Shown piece by piece: positions 1 to 11,629 of a DNA stretch of 64,000 nt. The stretch comes from Verticillium longisporum. Taxonomy: Eukaryota; Ascomycota; Sordariomycetes; Glomerellales; Plectosphaerellaceae. The stretch covers positions 4,092,001-4,156,000 of the forward strand of contig JAETXT010000003.1 in assembly GCA_019188255.1 (NCBI GenBank), in the 5' to 3' direction. The notes beneath the pieces were generated by a model. That model was not told the DNA's origin, searched no databases, and saw only the letters and a program-made list of their open reading frames with translations. The position numbers were made by a program, and so were the translations under genes. Every line of letters starts with the position of its first letter. The stretch's first letter is position 1.

Positions 1-523
1 GCTGAATCACATCAACAAGCTCAAAAACATGTTTGACACAGACTCGAGCAACCCAGTGTTGGATTTCCGCAACCCAGAAAACTTCTTCCACGATGTGAAC
101 AGTGTCACAGGCTTGCTGAAGCAGTTTCTCCGCGACCTGTCGGACCCTCTTCTCACTATGGAGCAGCACGCGGCGCTCATTGAGGCAGCTAGTAAGTTTC
201 GCGTGTGTCAATTTGCCTCCCGACTTGCTTGCTAACACAATCCAGAACACGAAGACGATATTGTCAGGAGGGACTCGCTCCACGCTATCATCAACAGCCT
301 GCCCGACCCCAACTACGCCACGTTGCGAGCGTTGGCGCTGCATCTTCACCGCGTCATGGACAACTCGCATGTCAACCGGATGAATTGCCACAACCTGGCC
401 GTCATTTTTGGCCCGACGCTGATGGGCACTGATCCGAGCACTGCCATTGCGGACGCGGGTGGGCAGATCAAGGCGCTCGACACTATTCTCCAGAACACGT
501 ACCAGATCTTCGACGAGGACTGA
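1..523 (+). CDS. RhoGAP-domain protein, C-terminal part (5' end outside window)
   Basis: C-terminal half of a Rho GTPase-activating domain, which speeds GTP hydrolysis by Rho-type GTPases that control polarity and wall synthesis. Two exons are read, <1..191 and 246..523. The 54-bp intron has GTAAGT, a GCTAAC branch site and CAG. Visible signatures are FLRDLSDPLLT (the conserved acceptor-helix segment) and NLAVIFGPTLM, which holds the conserved Asn of the fold. The arginine finger lies upstream, outside the window. The protein ends soon after the domain (QIFDED-stop), as in Rgd1-type F-BAR/RhoGAP proteins where the GAP domain is C-terminal. That subfamily assignment is inference, because the N-terminus is not visible. 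The GAP identity is near certain. Confidence 0.9.
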
Positions 524-2177
524 TGTGGTGTGGCTGGAAGTTGTGCCGTGTTGAAAGGCGCCGAGGTCGATTTGATGGGTCCTCTCTAGCGAATGAGTTC
601 ACAAACGTCCCTGTAAGACTAGCTTCAGCGATGTCCATTTCTTTTCACTTCCTTTCGACATGTCAAGTATGCGGCACGGTGATGGGAGGAGCCAAGGGTG
701 AGCAGACCAACGTTCTCTCTATTCCACCTCATTTTCCTTATCTTTATCGATCAAGATGGCGTTCCGGTCGAGCCAGTGCTACTCTACTCTACTCGCACTA
801 CACTCGTCCAGGACCAGAGCGCCCATCAGTACTTAGTCAAGGCAAGGGGACCCATGCTGTATCATGGAGTGCTGTTCTCGCTGTTGTGACGGGCTAGGGG
901 AAATTCAATGCGTCTATGTGTGTCTTGCTGCGTCGAAGAAATAGCTGCCTGCGAAGAGTGATGCCGGTCTCATGATGTGGCACGTATGATCATATGCTGG
1001 ATGTTCAGGCGATCAGCACTGGCTCAACTGTACGGTGTTGGTGCCTCGCTTGCTTGAAGTGGTATTGGCATGTCTCGTTAACATATCTGTTCCGTGGTAT
1101 CAGACGAGACTGTCTCCGACTACGACTCGTCCCACTCCTGGACGGACTGTGTGGGCAGAACTACGAGCACACGGCTCAATACTTGTCTAAGCAGAATTCC
1201 CGTGGTATAGTGGTCGTTAGCAGAGTGTACTCGGTGATCTGAGATGCCCATCTTGTTGCAAGAAAGCCTGCTGCTCCTTCGTGACCAGGCAACCTCCAAG
1301 ATTCGACATAAGCCGTGGAGCTAGTACCTGCAAGTTGCCTGCCAGTTCTTGTATTTCAATACGGCACTTGTCTCCGCTCGTGCGTGTCTGGATGGACTGC
1401 CAGTCCAGCTGCAGGTAAGAAAAGCGACCCTGGCCTTTCCCACAACCGCACGCCTTGCCCAGCCGCCTGCCGCACAGGAAGTGTCACATGAGAAGTCAAT
1501 GATAATGTCAGCTGTGTGTAGCCTCGCGGCCAGTGAGCTAGTAGAGACATCTGAAGTCTGGGAGGTCAAAGGCCTGTCAGACCGGCCACAAAGGGTCGTG
1601 CTCGAATACGGAAGCCTCGGATCGTGTGATGTCGCTAGAGCAGGCGGCCAGGAACCCCTGCGAGGCCAGCAGCGCCTTGCTACCCACGATGATCTCCCTA
1701 GTGTCTTTTGGGCCAGCCTTGTGATACCTACGGCCGCAAACACCAGACAGGGTGCTGCCCACGGCGTAGACTTATCGGTAACCCGATCCCCCTGGCTGGA
1801 AGATTGTGTTATGGCGCCAAGGCGATGGATCCATGACCGAGCGAACCGATGCGGAAGAGGCCACCAGACCAGGCACATGGCGAAGTCGCGCACGTTGAAG
1901 AACGTAGTTCCCCGTTGAGCAGTGTACTCCTCGCCAGCGGCATTTAGAGGTGTCCGTTGCCCCATGTAGCGTAAAATCTACGACATGTCGAAGTGGTACT
2001 TCAAGTGACTCGTGCCATTCTTGAGCGAAAAGGGGCCCGTTGTCTCAGGCCATCTCACATTGAAACTCACGGCGGACTGTGGCAAGGACGCAAGGATGGG
2101 GGAAGAAAGTAAGGCGCCGCAAGGGGTAGTTGCGATGTGCGAGGTGTGGCGGTGGCGCACCCACTCCCGAAACAGAG

Positions 2178-2229
2178 TTACCTAGGTAAGGAGCCTACCA
2201 CCTTCTAACCTACCTACCTAGGTACCTAG
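2178..2229. repeat. TACCTAGGTA palindrome cluster
   Basis: Two perfect palindromes, TTACCTAGGTAA (2178-2189) and TACCTAGGTA (2215-2224), with further TACC/CCTA units between and after them. The same word recurs upstream of Med12 (15880-15889) and in related form near 30421. It looks like a dispersed intergenic oligonucleotide and is never inside an exon here. Function unknown. Confidence 0.7.
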
Positions 2230-3270
2230 AGTGAGCCCCTAAGCTCCTCCACAATACTAGCAAGGCGAAGCAAAGAAGCAGTGGAGGCGCCGTCGCCGCA
2301 GCTGCCGCCGTGTGGGACGAGCTATGAGAGGGGGGAACACACATGTCTCTGGAGGACGACGGCCGCGTGTGGACTGGTGGACGGAAGAGAGTTCAAGAAG
2401 AGGGCCAGCGACAGAGAGCCAGACAGAACGTGTCACTAAGGTTTGATGTGACGTCGGTGCCGCGTCGCTCTCCCCGAGCCAACCGAACTGGCTGGCTCTC
2501 CAGTCGAGATCGGAGTCTGGTGACTTGGCGCGAGATCCCTCTAGGACTGATTGATTGCATGCTCCGATTCTAGTCATGAACACCCCTACCTGCGTAGCAT
2601 GCCGAGGGCGATCCGAAGAAAAAGAACTTTTTTGCATTGCCTGCCACCGTCTCACAACCATCCGAATTGCGGTGCAGATCAGCCGCAAATGACTGTTGTT
2701 GTTATTATTAAGCCTCGCCTGTGCGGTCGCTTATTGGCCTGGAACGTGCAGAGACCCTGCATAGCAAACGCGCAGGTACATCGAGGGCGGAAGGCGGGCG
2801 TCAGGGGGCGTGAATCTGGAATCAGGGACTACAGAAACAACCGAACACTCAGCTTGGCGTCGCCGTCCACTGGAAAACCAGGTCACACGAGAGAGAGGAG
2901 TTACCGATGTTCCTCCCCCCGACCAGTCTGCCAGAGAAGTCGCCGCAAGCTTCGTCATCGGGCACACTCGACGCTCACTGCAACGCACCATGGCCACGGT
3001 ATCGGGGTCATCAGTTGGAGGGGGTTGCGCAATGCCGGCTCCAATGTGCCGTGCTTCTTGCGCATTCGGTACCCCGAATACCTGCCAGCGGTACCTAGCT
3101 GCCCTGCTCAAGACGCATGGGAAGACAAGCAACGAGCAGAGCAATCGATGGATAGCCCATACATGCAAAGCCTCCCGAAAGGTTATCACTGTCTTGTGGG
3201 TGTCGATGTATACTTTCTGTAAATGCGGGATGGCAGGGGTATATACATGTTATCGTTGCTTTATCTTGTC

Positions 3271-3300
3271 CCGTCTCGTCTCGTCTCGTCTCGCCTCGCC
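3271..3300. repeat. CGTCT pentanucleotide microsatellite
   Basis: About five tandem CGTCT units followed by two CGCCT variants, in the intergenic stretch upstream of the aspartic protease. Simple slippage repeat, not coding. Confidence 0.8.
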
Positions 3301-3904
3301 TGGTTGCCGCCCACGACGGTACTCCGCCAAGGTCCTTCTTACCCTTTCGAGGTAGGTACCCTTCCTGCAGAATTTCGCCTACGTATTCCCGCCTCCTGTG
3401 TCGGGCCTGCCCCGCTGCTCTCCACTGATGAACCCAGCTTAATCCAGCGACGACCCGCTCGCCAGGCGAGCAGCAGGTAACCCGAAGGGGGATGTGGCTT
3501 GCGGAGGCGTCAGTGACGATTCGGAGGCCTGCTGCTTCTGCTGGTCTTATTCCTCTTTCCTATTTTTTAGCTTGCTTCTGGTGCCTGATACTCGGCTTGG
3601 CGCTCGTTACCCAGTGCTCATTACTCGTTGTCCATTGCGTGGTGCTCGGTGCTTCATGGTAGCGTCTGCTTGCCTCCTTCTTCATCCCATCTCTGCCCTT
3701 TTTTGTTGTGAATTGCATCCGCTCGCTGTCCTCCTTTTACAGCTTTCTGCTCTAACGATTCCCTACTCCGACCTTACGCCTTCCCTGTTGCCTCGTCGAG
3801 ACCTGTCACGCCTGCATTCCTCGAGCAGCGCTTTCCTCTTCTTGTGTCTTGGGTCCTCCGCAGCCTAGCAATCGCCGGCCCGTCACAGCTTGACATCCAC
3901 AGCC

Positions 3905-5453
3905 ATGGGGCTACTACAGAACGTTTTGCTGCTGTCCCTGACATCCACATCCTTGGCTCTTTCGGCTGCCCGCGACGACAAAGCCTCCTCCGCCTCCTCG
4001 AACACCAATGCCGCGCCTCTGTCCCTCCCCGTCTATCAGGATGTCCGCATACAGTCTCTTGAAAAGCTGAGGAGGAGGAGCAAGCGGCAGGTCGACAACA
4101 CCAACGTCCAGATCATCAATGTGACATCTACCAGCTACCTCATTGAGCGTATGTCTTCGCTACATCTCGTCACTTCATCCTCCGACTTCTTCGTAGACAC
4201 TGACATGTTGCAGTCGACCTTGGAAGCCCGGCGCAGACGGTCCGCGTCGCTATCGATACCGGCTCTTCCGAACTCTGGGTCAACCCGAACTGCGATAACG
4301 CTGGCAGTTCCTCCCAGGCGCAAATCTGCGATACCTACGGTCACTACCGTCCCGCCGACTCGGACACATCGCGCGTCTCCCAGACGCAGAATACCATCAG
4401 TTATGGAAAGGGCGATGTTGCGCTTCAGTATGTGTCGGATCGGATCGCGATCCCGGGAAGTGGTAAGTCGCTGAACTCCCACGCCACTCCTCAGTCCCTA
4501 GGTCACAGGACTGACAATTCCCAGACATCAAGCTCGACCAGGTCATTTTCGGCTACGGACTGGACAGCCAAGACCTGACCATGGGCATTCTCGGTCTCAG
4601 CTTTGGTGACGGTATCAACATGCAATATCCCAGCGTGGTCGATGAGATGGTCAACCAGAACGTGACCCGTACTCATGCGTTCGGTGTCGCCCTCGGCACC
4701 AAGGACGAGCCCACCGGCAGCGGCGTTATCTCCTTTGGCGGCGTCGATACGAAGAAATTCAGCGGCGACTTGCACACCATGCCCATCCTTGGTCCCCAGA
4801 ATGGCGAGCGCCTGAGAAGGTACTGGGTTCAAATGGACTCGGTTGGCCTCAGTACCCCCGACTCCGACTCGTCTTCCTACAGGAACTCGTCTCTCCCCGT
4901 CTTCTTCGATACTGGCGCCACCCTAAGCTACCTGCCCTCGGGCCTCATTGCCGACATTGCCAGCGATCTCGGCGGCCGCATGGACACTTCTGTGAACCTG
5001 TACATCGTTCCGTGCAACATGGAAGGCAGCATCGACTTCACCTTTGATGGCTACACGGTCAAGGTGCCCCTCGAGGAGTTCATCTGGGACGTGGGCCAAA
5101 ACACCTGCGTGCTGGGTGCCGACTCTGCCGATGACGGTAGCTACATTCTCGGCGACTCGTTCCTTCGATCTGTCTACACCGTCTTCGATATGGACACACC
5201 CGCCCTGCACTTCGCTCCCTACGTGAACTGCGGCACCAACCTCCAGATGATCCCTGCTGGCGCCAACGAGACGCAGAAGTTTACCGGCGAGTGTGATGCC
5301 AGCGAGGGCAACACGAGTAGCAGTGGAAACAGTAACAGTGGCGGCGGCAGTAACGGCGGCTCGTCCAACGGCGACAGCGCTGCCGGCCATTTGACGCCGG
5401 CTGCTGCTTGGGTTGCCATGGCCGGTGTCGCCGTCGCCATGTTCCTCTCGTAG
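3905..5453 (+). CDS. GPI-anchored aspartic protease (yapsin-like, pepsin family A1)
   Basis: Secreted acid protease expected at the plasma membrane or wall, where yapsins trim wall proteins and enzymes. Exons 3905..4148, 4214..4462 and 4525..5453 give 473 residues; the introns are 65 and 62 bp. Order: hydrophobic signal peptide (about 1-20), short propeptide with a SKR Kex2-type site near residue 61, first active site DTGSSELW (Asp96), second active site FFDTGATLSYL (Asp293), then a Ser/Gly/Asn linker and a hydrophobic C-terminus ending AVAMFLS, as expected for a GPI signal. Both aspartates are intact and length is normal. The ATG was chosen because it directly precedes the signal peptide. 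The upstream leader is CT-rich. Assignment to yapsin/OpsB-type is by domain order and GPI tail; the exact orthologue is unknown. Confidence 0.93.
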
Positions 5454-6080
5454 TGTTCTTGTTTCTATAAAAAGCAAAATGGAGTTCGCATATAGTTGCA
5501 TTTGGGATCACATCTGGTGTACTGGCGTTAGGACGATGCATTGTATCGGGCAACTGCATCCCAAAGACGGATTGGACGCACGATGGGGGCGCTTTTCACC
5601 GTATGTCTAGTATTGAGAAACATGTTAGCTTTGGGTACAATCAGTTAGGATCCATGAGAACATGATGCTGTCGTTTCGCACTGGTGGTTTGATTATTGAT
5701 GCGACATGTGCATCTGCGGTCGATACTGTCTTATCTACCGTCATCGTTGTACCCTTATGCGAGGTCCTGGACCATCAGACAGCTCGAGATCGTGAACTCT
5801 CCATGATTCGGAAGCCTCCACCGGGCATAAGGGTGCTGCTCTGTGTGGGGGTGAAAGTGCTACCTTCAGTGCTCCTGCCTCGTCGTGACTGCCTGTGACT
5901 GCCTTTGGTCTTTTCCATTGGGTCTGTTTCCCGCATCTGTGACTCGTCAACAGCCTTGGGGACTTTTCCCTTCGTCCAAGTCATGTCCATATTGTCGATC
6001 AGCATCCTAGAACTCCTAATTCATCATTCAATACGTTATCCTTACGTCTCTAAGAATCACACCCGTCATAAATAATCGTC
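5454..6080. other. Intergenic region between protease and GH17 genes
   Basis: 3' flank of the protease and 5' flank of the glucanase, both on +. No further gene, RNA or repeat seen. Confidence 0.6.
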
Positions 6081-7064
6081 ATGCATCTCATCATCGACTG
6101 TATCACCTTCACAGCTCTTCTTCCGAGCCTAGCTGTCGCAGCTGGCACTCTAGGCTTCGACCTTGGATCCAAGCGCGCAGATGGCAGCTGTAAGCTTCAG
6201 ACCGACTACGAGGCCGACATGCAGGCCATCAAGAAAGAGTCGGGCAGCGAGCTCGTCCGTATCTACGCCGCAGATCAGTGTAAAACGGCAAAGGAGATTC
6301 TTCCCGCCGCCAAGAGCCAGGGCTTCCAGGTCGTTCTGGGTATCTGGTAGGCTTGCTTCGCCTTTCCTTTGGGATTGTCGAGATTGATGAGGGTACTGAC
6401 AGTCGAGTCGAGGCCGGATCTTGAAGAGTCGTACACGGTAGACAAGCTTGCCGTCCTGCAGCACGACACGACGTATGCCTCGCAGATCTACGCCGTGACC
6501 GTCGGTTCCGAGACGTTGTATCGAAGGAACTTTACAGGCCCGGAACTGGCGGCCAAGATGAACAACTTCAGGGCGTCGGCACCAGGGGTCCGGGTTGGCA
6601 CGGCCGACAGTTGGAACAAGTTCCAGGACGGCACCGCTGACGCCGTCGTGAACACAGCGGACCTTGTCCTTGTAAATGCGTTTTCATACTGGCAGAAGCA
6701 GGCTGTGAACAATGCGACGGCGACCTTGTTTGACAGCATTGCGCAGGCGTACCTTCACGTGGAAGAGAGAGCACGAGGGAGCAAGATGCCGGAGCTTTGG
6801 GTGGGAGAGACCGGGTGGCCGAGCGAAGGGAGCAGCTACGGAAACGCGACGCCTGGGAAGGCGCAGGCTGAGCAGTATTACCAAGAAGCGGTGTGTGGCA
6901 TGATCGGTTGGGGGTACAACGTCTTTGTGTTTGAGGCGTTCGACGAGCCTTGGAAGCCGAATGCCGTTGGTGAGGATGGCGTGGAGGCGCCCGAAGGTCA
7001 TTGGGGCGTCATGACGGCCGATCGGCGAGCCAAGTTTTCCCTTCGATGTGAGGAGGGCTCTTGA
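6081..7064 (+). CDS. Secreted GH17 glucan endo-1,3-beta-glucosidase
   Basis: Wall-acting beta-1,3-glucanase or glucanosyltransferase of the Bgl2-like fungal GH17 type. Exons 6081..6346 and 6413..7064 give 305 residues. The 66-bp intron has GTAGGC and a plain GAG acceptor, chosen because only that junction keeps the frame through GIWPDLEESY. A signal peptide covers about residues 1-20. The acid/base glutamate is seen in VTVGSETLYR (about Glu122) and the nucleophile in VGETGWPSEG (about Glu221). The usual closing segment HWGVMTADRRAKFSL is present, and the protein ends soon after with no linker or GPI tail. Length is typical of the single-domain type. Its nearest neighbour upstream is a wall-associated protease, but no co-regulation can be read from the sequence. 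Confidence 0.93.
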
Positions 7065-8493
7065 GAGGGGCGCGAGGGTGGGTTTGCTCCTGTATCCACG
7101 ACTGGTCGAGGACGAAGTTGGGTGGACGACGATCAACGACGGACGCAGACCTCATAGCCCCTAATTCTGTACGTTGGTTATTCATGCCTGAATTCTTCCT
7201 ACATGAGTGCTCAAGGGCATACCTGGGCAAGAACGTGTATGACGAAGCTCCTATTAGGAGATGGAAATACCAAATCCTTCGAGAAATATGGGAGCATCGA
7301 GATGTTTTCTCTTTCACTCTCTCGTTTTGGGCTTTCAGCCAGCTGGCACTGCGAACATGCAAGCCACTACGTGCTTGCCCTAGGTGGTCATTGGACATTG
7401 GGCTCTCGGAGACTCGACCGAAAGACGTGCGGTTGGATGTCAACCGTGGGGGAAGAACCTCTCCTGCAGCGCTCGTCCAATGCCTCATTGTGGTAAGGTG
7501 GCAGCAGCCCTGATGTGATGTATCAGCCATCTCCTTATGCCCGGGTGGCTCCCCCCGGCGTCCACACCGGCCTAGACCGCGTGTCACCGGATGTAACCGT
7601 CAGTCTGACTAGGCCGATAAGGTGGCGGGGTCTCGGCCTCGGGCTACGTGCGACCCCAGACGCAGGAGCTGGGCCCTCCGGCCGGCTGATTGAACGACGC
7701 CAAGAGGGGAAGGGGTTGAGGGGTGAAAGCAATGCAGTCGATAAGAAAGACCCTGTGGGCGACGAACGGAAGGGACAAGTTACAGGCGAGGTGACGTGGC
7801 AGCCTCAGGAAGAGAGAACGAGAGCCAGAGAGAAAGCTCCCCGTCTTGTCTGCATTGTGAACTCACGTAACGGCGTTTGTGGGAGGGTAGGCTCAATCAG
7901 CCCACGCGAGCATCGCCACGGATTTTCTGGGGTGACACAACATGGGAGGAGGAGGGAATAAGAGAACGACCTGCATGGCATGAATAGGAAGAAGCAAGGC
8001 TAAGAGGGGCCAGGTGAGGGGTCGCAGTGCATGCTGCGGACTACAATGGCGTGCATCAAATCAAGTCGACCGAGGGCGCACCGCGAGCACACAACCACCT
8101 CGCCGCGGACAGAGACCCGTGAGATCCGGACTCGTGTGTCTTGTCGAAAGCTCCACAGAATAGACACCGTATCAATCTTTCCTCACGACGTTGGTAGGTG
8201 TTCTTGGTGGACATGTGAAGCGGTCGACGAGCGACGGGCGAAGATCTATATAAGTCGAGTTTGCTTCTCGGGCCTCGAGAAGGTGAGCCGTGGAAGAGGT
8301 GGAAACCAGTTTCATCGGCCGCATTCACCTTCGTTTTTTCTTTGCATCCCCTCGTCACCACAGAGACAAGAGAACACCTCTTCGGCCCCCCCCCCCGGGT
8401 TTCGCCTCAACACGTCATATACGGACATCTCACACGGCTGTTCCGGGCACGCGCGTTCCTCAAAGACCCCCCTCCCCGCAAAGCTTGCCCAAC
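7065..8493. other. Intergenic region and long leader of the microprotein gene
   Basis: No supportable gene. The last 240 bp follow a TATATAAG box and should be the untranslated leader of the downstream small gene. They include an 11-C run at 8386-8396 and a pyrimidine-rich stretch. Confidence 0.55.
8247..8254 (+). promoter_or_regulatory. TATA box of the Cys/His microprotein gene
   Basis: TATATAAG about 240 bp upstream of the small gene's ATG and in the right orientation. With a start about 30 bp downstream the leader would be close to 215 nt. Inferred by position only. Confidence 0.5.
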
Positions 8494-8717
8494 ATGTCGG
8501 ACCGCTATCCCTGCATGTACTACAACTCGGGCCAGTGTGTTGCCTACCCTACCATCAACTGGATGCCGGGTGGCCACGCGGCATGCGATGAGTGCCTTGT
8601 ACGTCCTACTCTCTTGTTCCCCCAACCTTGCGCTGCGATGAAGCTGCGAGGCCGGGGACTTTGCTAATGTTTCCGCAGAGCAAGGGTTACCCTCGGGGGA
8701 TCAACCAGAGCGTCTGA
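8494..8717 (+). CDS. Small Cys/His-rich protein, 47 residues, spliced
   Basis: Two exons, 8494..8598 and 8679..8717, read in frame across an 80-bp intron with GTACGT, a TTGCTAATG branch site and a CGCAG acceptor after a pyrimidine tract. The product starts MSDRYPCMYYNSGQC and contains GGHAACDECL. Four cysteines and one histidine (Cys7, Cys15, His28, Cys31, Cys34) could bind one zinc ion; this is inference, and no named zinc-finger class fits. There is no signal peptide, so it should be cytosolic or nuclear. The well-formed splice signals, TATA box and leader argue for a real gene despite its size. Function unknown. Confidence 0.65.
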
Positions 8718-9538
8718 GAGGTCAGGAGAGACGGGCGAACGCCAAAACATACCAGGGCAGGAGCGGCAAAGCATGGCCTTGGTGACGAAGGGCTCTGACT
8801 TTTGTTCGTTGCCTTTGGTTTGATTTTTTTTGCGTCACATCGCATTGCATCATGTGCCGTGGCAGAGTAAAACGAGGCCGCAGACGGCGAGAGGATCATG
8901 GTCAGGTGAGCATCGTCCAGGTGAGCATCGTCCAAGTGGAAGTTGACAAGGACATAAAGGGACAGAGAGTAGGTAAAGGGTGTGATGTACGCGTGCATAT
9001 GTGGTATCAGAAGGCGCGGTCAGGAGGGCAACACGGGGAGGATCGCGCGTGGAAGCAGCAATATGGGCAGCGTCGTGTGTTCGGCAAGCATTCGCTATTT
9101 CCCAGTAATATAAATTGTTGCGGCCGGCATGGCGCATATGTTCCAAGAGTGTGTCTATGTGTGAGAAAGAAGAAGAAAAGGAGGGATGGGGGTGTTGCTT
9201 AGTCCAGACCAAGCCGGCGTGACGTGCGAGCTTGTGGTCATGGTCATTACTTCGCTGCAGATGCAAAATGAGATTGTGTCTCCCGTCTCGTCGCTCCCAT
9301 GTCGAGGTCTTCTCTCTTGGTCTCTCCCCGTATCGTTCTCTCCCGCCCCTCCCGACTTCTTCTATGCGGTCCTTGGCTTAGGCGGAGGCAGGTGGGTTTT
9401 CTTTTTCTTGTAGACGTTGTTCTGTTGCCTGCGGTTACGCCAGCATGGTGTTATGGGTTTGATTAAGACCAGTCCGATTTTCGACAGAGCAAGGCGGCGG
9501 TCGAGGAGGGGTATCTCATTTGTCGTCGTTGTCGATTC
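8718..9538. other. Convergent intergenic region
   Basis: Shared 3' side of the microprotein gene (+) and the secreted peptide gene (-). A short direct repeat, GTGAGCATCGTCCA, occurs twice in tandem near 8906-8935. No gene seen. Confidence 0.55.
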
Positions 9539-9753
9539 CTACTTGCGAAGGGGTCTACACCTCGTCAGTCCGGATTTCCTCCACCAGCTGGATGGCCCTC
9601 CACTCACGCGCAGCCCTGGGGCGTGGCAACGCCAAAGTAGCAGTCACCGCTGACTCTTTCGACAACCTGGTTTTGCGTGACGGGCGTGATGACGACGGCA
9701 CCGGAGGCGAGGGAGGCGGCCATGGCGAGGAGGGCCGCGACAGTTAACCTCAT
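9539..9753 (-). CDS. Small secreted peptide precursor, 53 residues
   Basis: Exons on the minus strand are 9608..9753 and 9539..9554, separated by a 53-bp intron with GTGAGT, a CTGAC branch site and a TAG acceptor. The signal peptide is clear (MRLTVAALLAMAASLASG). The mature chain of about 34 residues has two cysteines (DCYFGVATPQGC) and ends APLRK. Without splicing the frame stops right after the second cysteine, so the 16-nt last exon adds only the final residues. I chose the spliced form because donor, branch and acceptor are all good; the unspliced form would be 49 residues. Small, secreted and disulfide-capable fits an effector-like or apoplastic peptide, but no function can be assigned. 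Confidence 0.6.
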
Positions 9754-11629
9754 CGTGACAGATGGGGCTGTCTCTCGTGCAAGGACGGGACAGTTGTCGA
9801 ACGGGCGGAATAGCGATCGTCGTTCGTCTGCCCTTCGGGACGATCCGACGGCGTGGGCTTCGTGGGTTGTGTGTATCAATGACAAGTCCAACTCAAAAAA
9901 GCGGGCGAGCAGGTAGTCGTCTGGTTCGATTCGATGGCGCCAGGCTGGATCGATCGCGGCGCGTGGTTCGTTTTCGGTAGGGCGGAAATTGGGAGGCGAG
10001 ATTGATTGATTGTGGGATTTGAGAATTAAACCGCCAGGGCGCAAGGTCGGAGGGGGAAAAGGGACAGACCAGCTGACAATCGAAGCGAAAGAAAGAAAGT
10101 CGCGGGCGAGGCGGCGGGAAGAGAGCGAATTGGGCCCGCGATGAGAAATTATGGTGTCGTTCCGGCGGATGGGTTGTCAGAGGAAGAAAAGAATCGCGAG
10201 CCCCCTACCGTAGACGAAGAAGGGGGCGGCGGAGCTGACGTTGCACTGAGCAGCGCTGAGCAGCACCGAGCGGCACTTGACGTTGCAGATCTCAAAGGGC
10301 CAGGCACAGCATGGATGGGAGGGATCAGGGCCGGGAAGGCGACTGGCGGGCCACGGGAGAAAGTGATGTCAGCCACAACGTGGAATACCGCCAGGTGAGG
10401 TGACAATGGGGCCATGCGAGGGCTGTGAACGGAGGCCTGTGACGAGAACCGTCTCGTGAGGTGTCAGGGCCGAGAGCGAGTGGTGGTTTCAGCCACGGCC
10501 TTGAAACCCACCGTGCCTGATCGCTGGCTGATGTTCTCTCCTCGTCTTGTGTTGTCGTGCCATCAACCGCTGCTGCGGTGCGAGGGATGACGACTGTTCA
10601 TCGTCGTCGTCCTCTTCTGCGCTTGCCGCCGATATTGCAGATGGATCGACTGGTTCGTTCGAATTCCCAGCCATGTGGTCTTGATCTCTATCTGCGGCGG
10701 GTGGGGATTGGGTATTCAATGCACCAGCGACCGTTGGCGCCAGCACCTACCACCTAAGACGGCCACGTAGGTGCATTCATTACCTGTAGTAGTGGCCCAG
10801 CGCCATCGGTACCATCCGAACATCGTCTTAGTCATGCATCGTCACAGAAGGGGCTCCACCTCCCGAAAGCCGCCGCTGCTCAACGACTTGGGAGGCAGCA
10901 ACGCCGTTCATCATGACAACCCTCAGCTTCGTATGCTGTGTAACACGAACCGACGCAGCCCGCTGCGGAGGTCATTCCACCTCCCCGAAAACCGTTGACT
11001 TTCGACGTTTTTCTATTGTCCTTACACTTACGAGGCACTCTTATCGAGACACGGATCAACCAACTTCTACATCCATCCCGATGGGTGACCTTTGACGGCA
11101 AGCCGTGTCTGAATCGACCCGAAGTATGCATCTTGCACATATTGAGGAATGACTGCCGTGGGAAACTGTAAATTCGTGCCCCCACATGATGGTAGCGATG
11201 GCTGATCATCTCAAATGATCGCTTCTATGACCCCAGAAGATAGATCCAGCGGTTGGCTACTGGTGGGGTTTGCTTGGGCCGCCAGGTGCAATGCAAAATC
11301 GCCAAAACCATGCCACCACATCTTGAGTACTCGGAATCAACCTCGTATGATTTTTGGAGCTAACGGAAACACAACCATCGCGCACCCTCATGAACAGTCA
11401 CAGACAACAGACAGGTTAACCCTAACAACCATGATCGCAATTCCAGGGGTATACCAGGTACCAAACGTAGGTAAACAACGTTTGAGCACAACATTGGCTC
11501 TCAAACAAGAGACTCCCCAACTCCCAAACGACAGCACGATGTAGCAGCGCTACAAACCCTCAGTATCGGTATCTCGGCTCGGTAGCTCGGCCTCGTCATC
11601 ATCGTCGTCATCACAAAACCATACTCCAT
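9754..11629. other. Intergenic region, 1.9 kb
   Basis: Promoter side of the secreted peptide gene (-) and 3' flank of the ankyrin gene (-). Short frames occur on both strands (for example 10489-10746, with an acidic run), but none has a family signature or convincing start context. Confidence 0.5.

Larger units (their letters stand above)
524..3904. other. Intergenic region, 3.4 kb
   Basis: No supportable gene. Frames of about 200 codons overlap on both strands at 1321-1965, but they have no ATG-led start, splice pattern or family signature, and their composition (Arg, Ser, Trp, Cys) is that of chance frames. The stretch contains a TACCTAGGTA cluster, a CGTCT microsatellite, and a CT-rich leader over the last 200 bp before the protease start. 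A TATATA motif near 3240 could be a promoter element. Confidence 0.6.

Noticed and set aside
1199..1250. tRNA-like A box (GTGGTATAGTGGTC)
   Set aside because: No B box at the expected distance and no foldable cloverleaf.
1321..1965. Overlapping open frames of about 190-214 codons on both strands
   Set aside because: The plus frame opens with TTG, both have shadow-like composition, and no domain, signal peptide or intron pattern supports either.
7009..7587. 192-codon minus-strand frame overlapping the GH17 3' end
   Set aside because: It is antisense to GH17 coding sequence, has no signature, and its length is explained by codon bias on the other strand.
8386..8396. 11-C run as a frameshift site in a longer upstream gene
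   Set aside because: No coding signal upstream; it lies in the probable leader of the microprotein gene.
9911..9935. GGTTCGATTC word resembling a tRNA B box
   Set aside because: No matching A box or acceptor stem, and it lies upstream of a protein gene.
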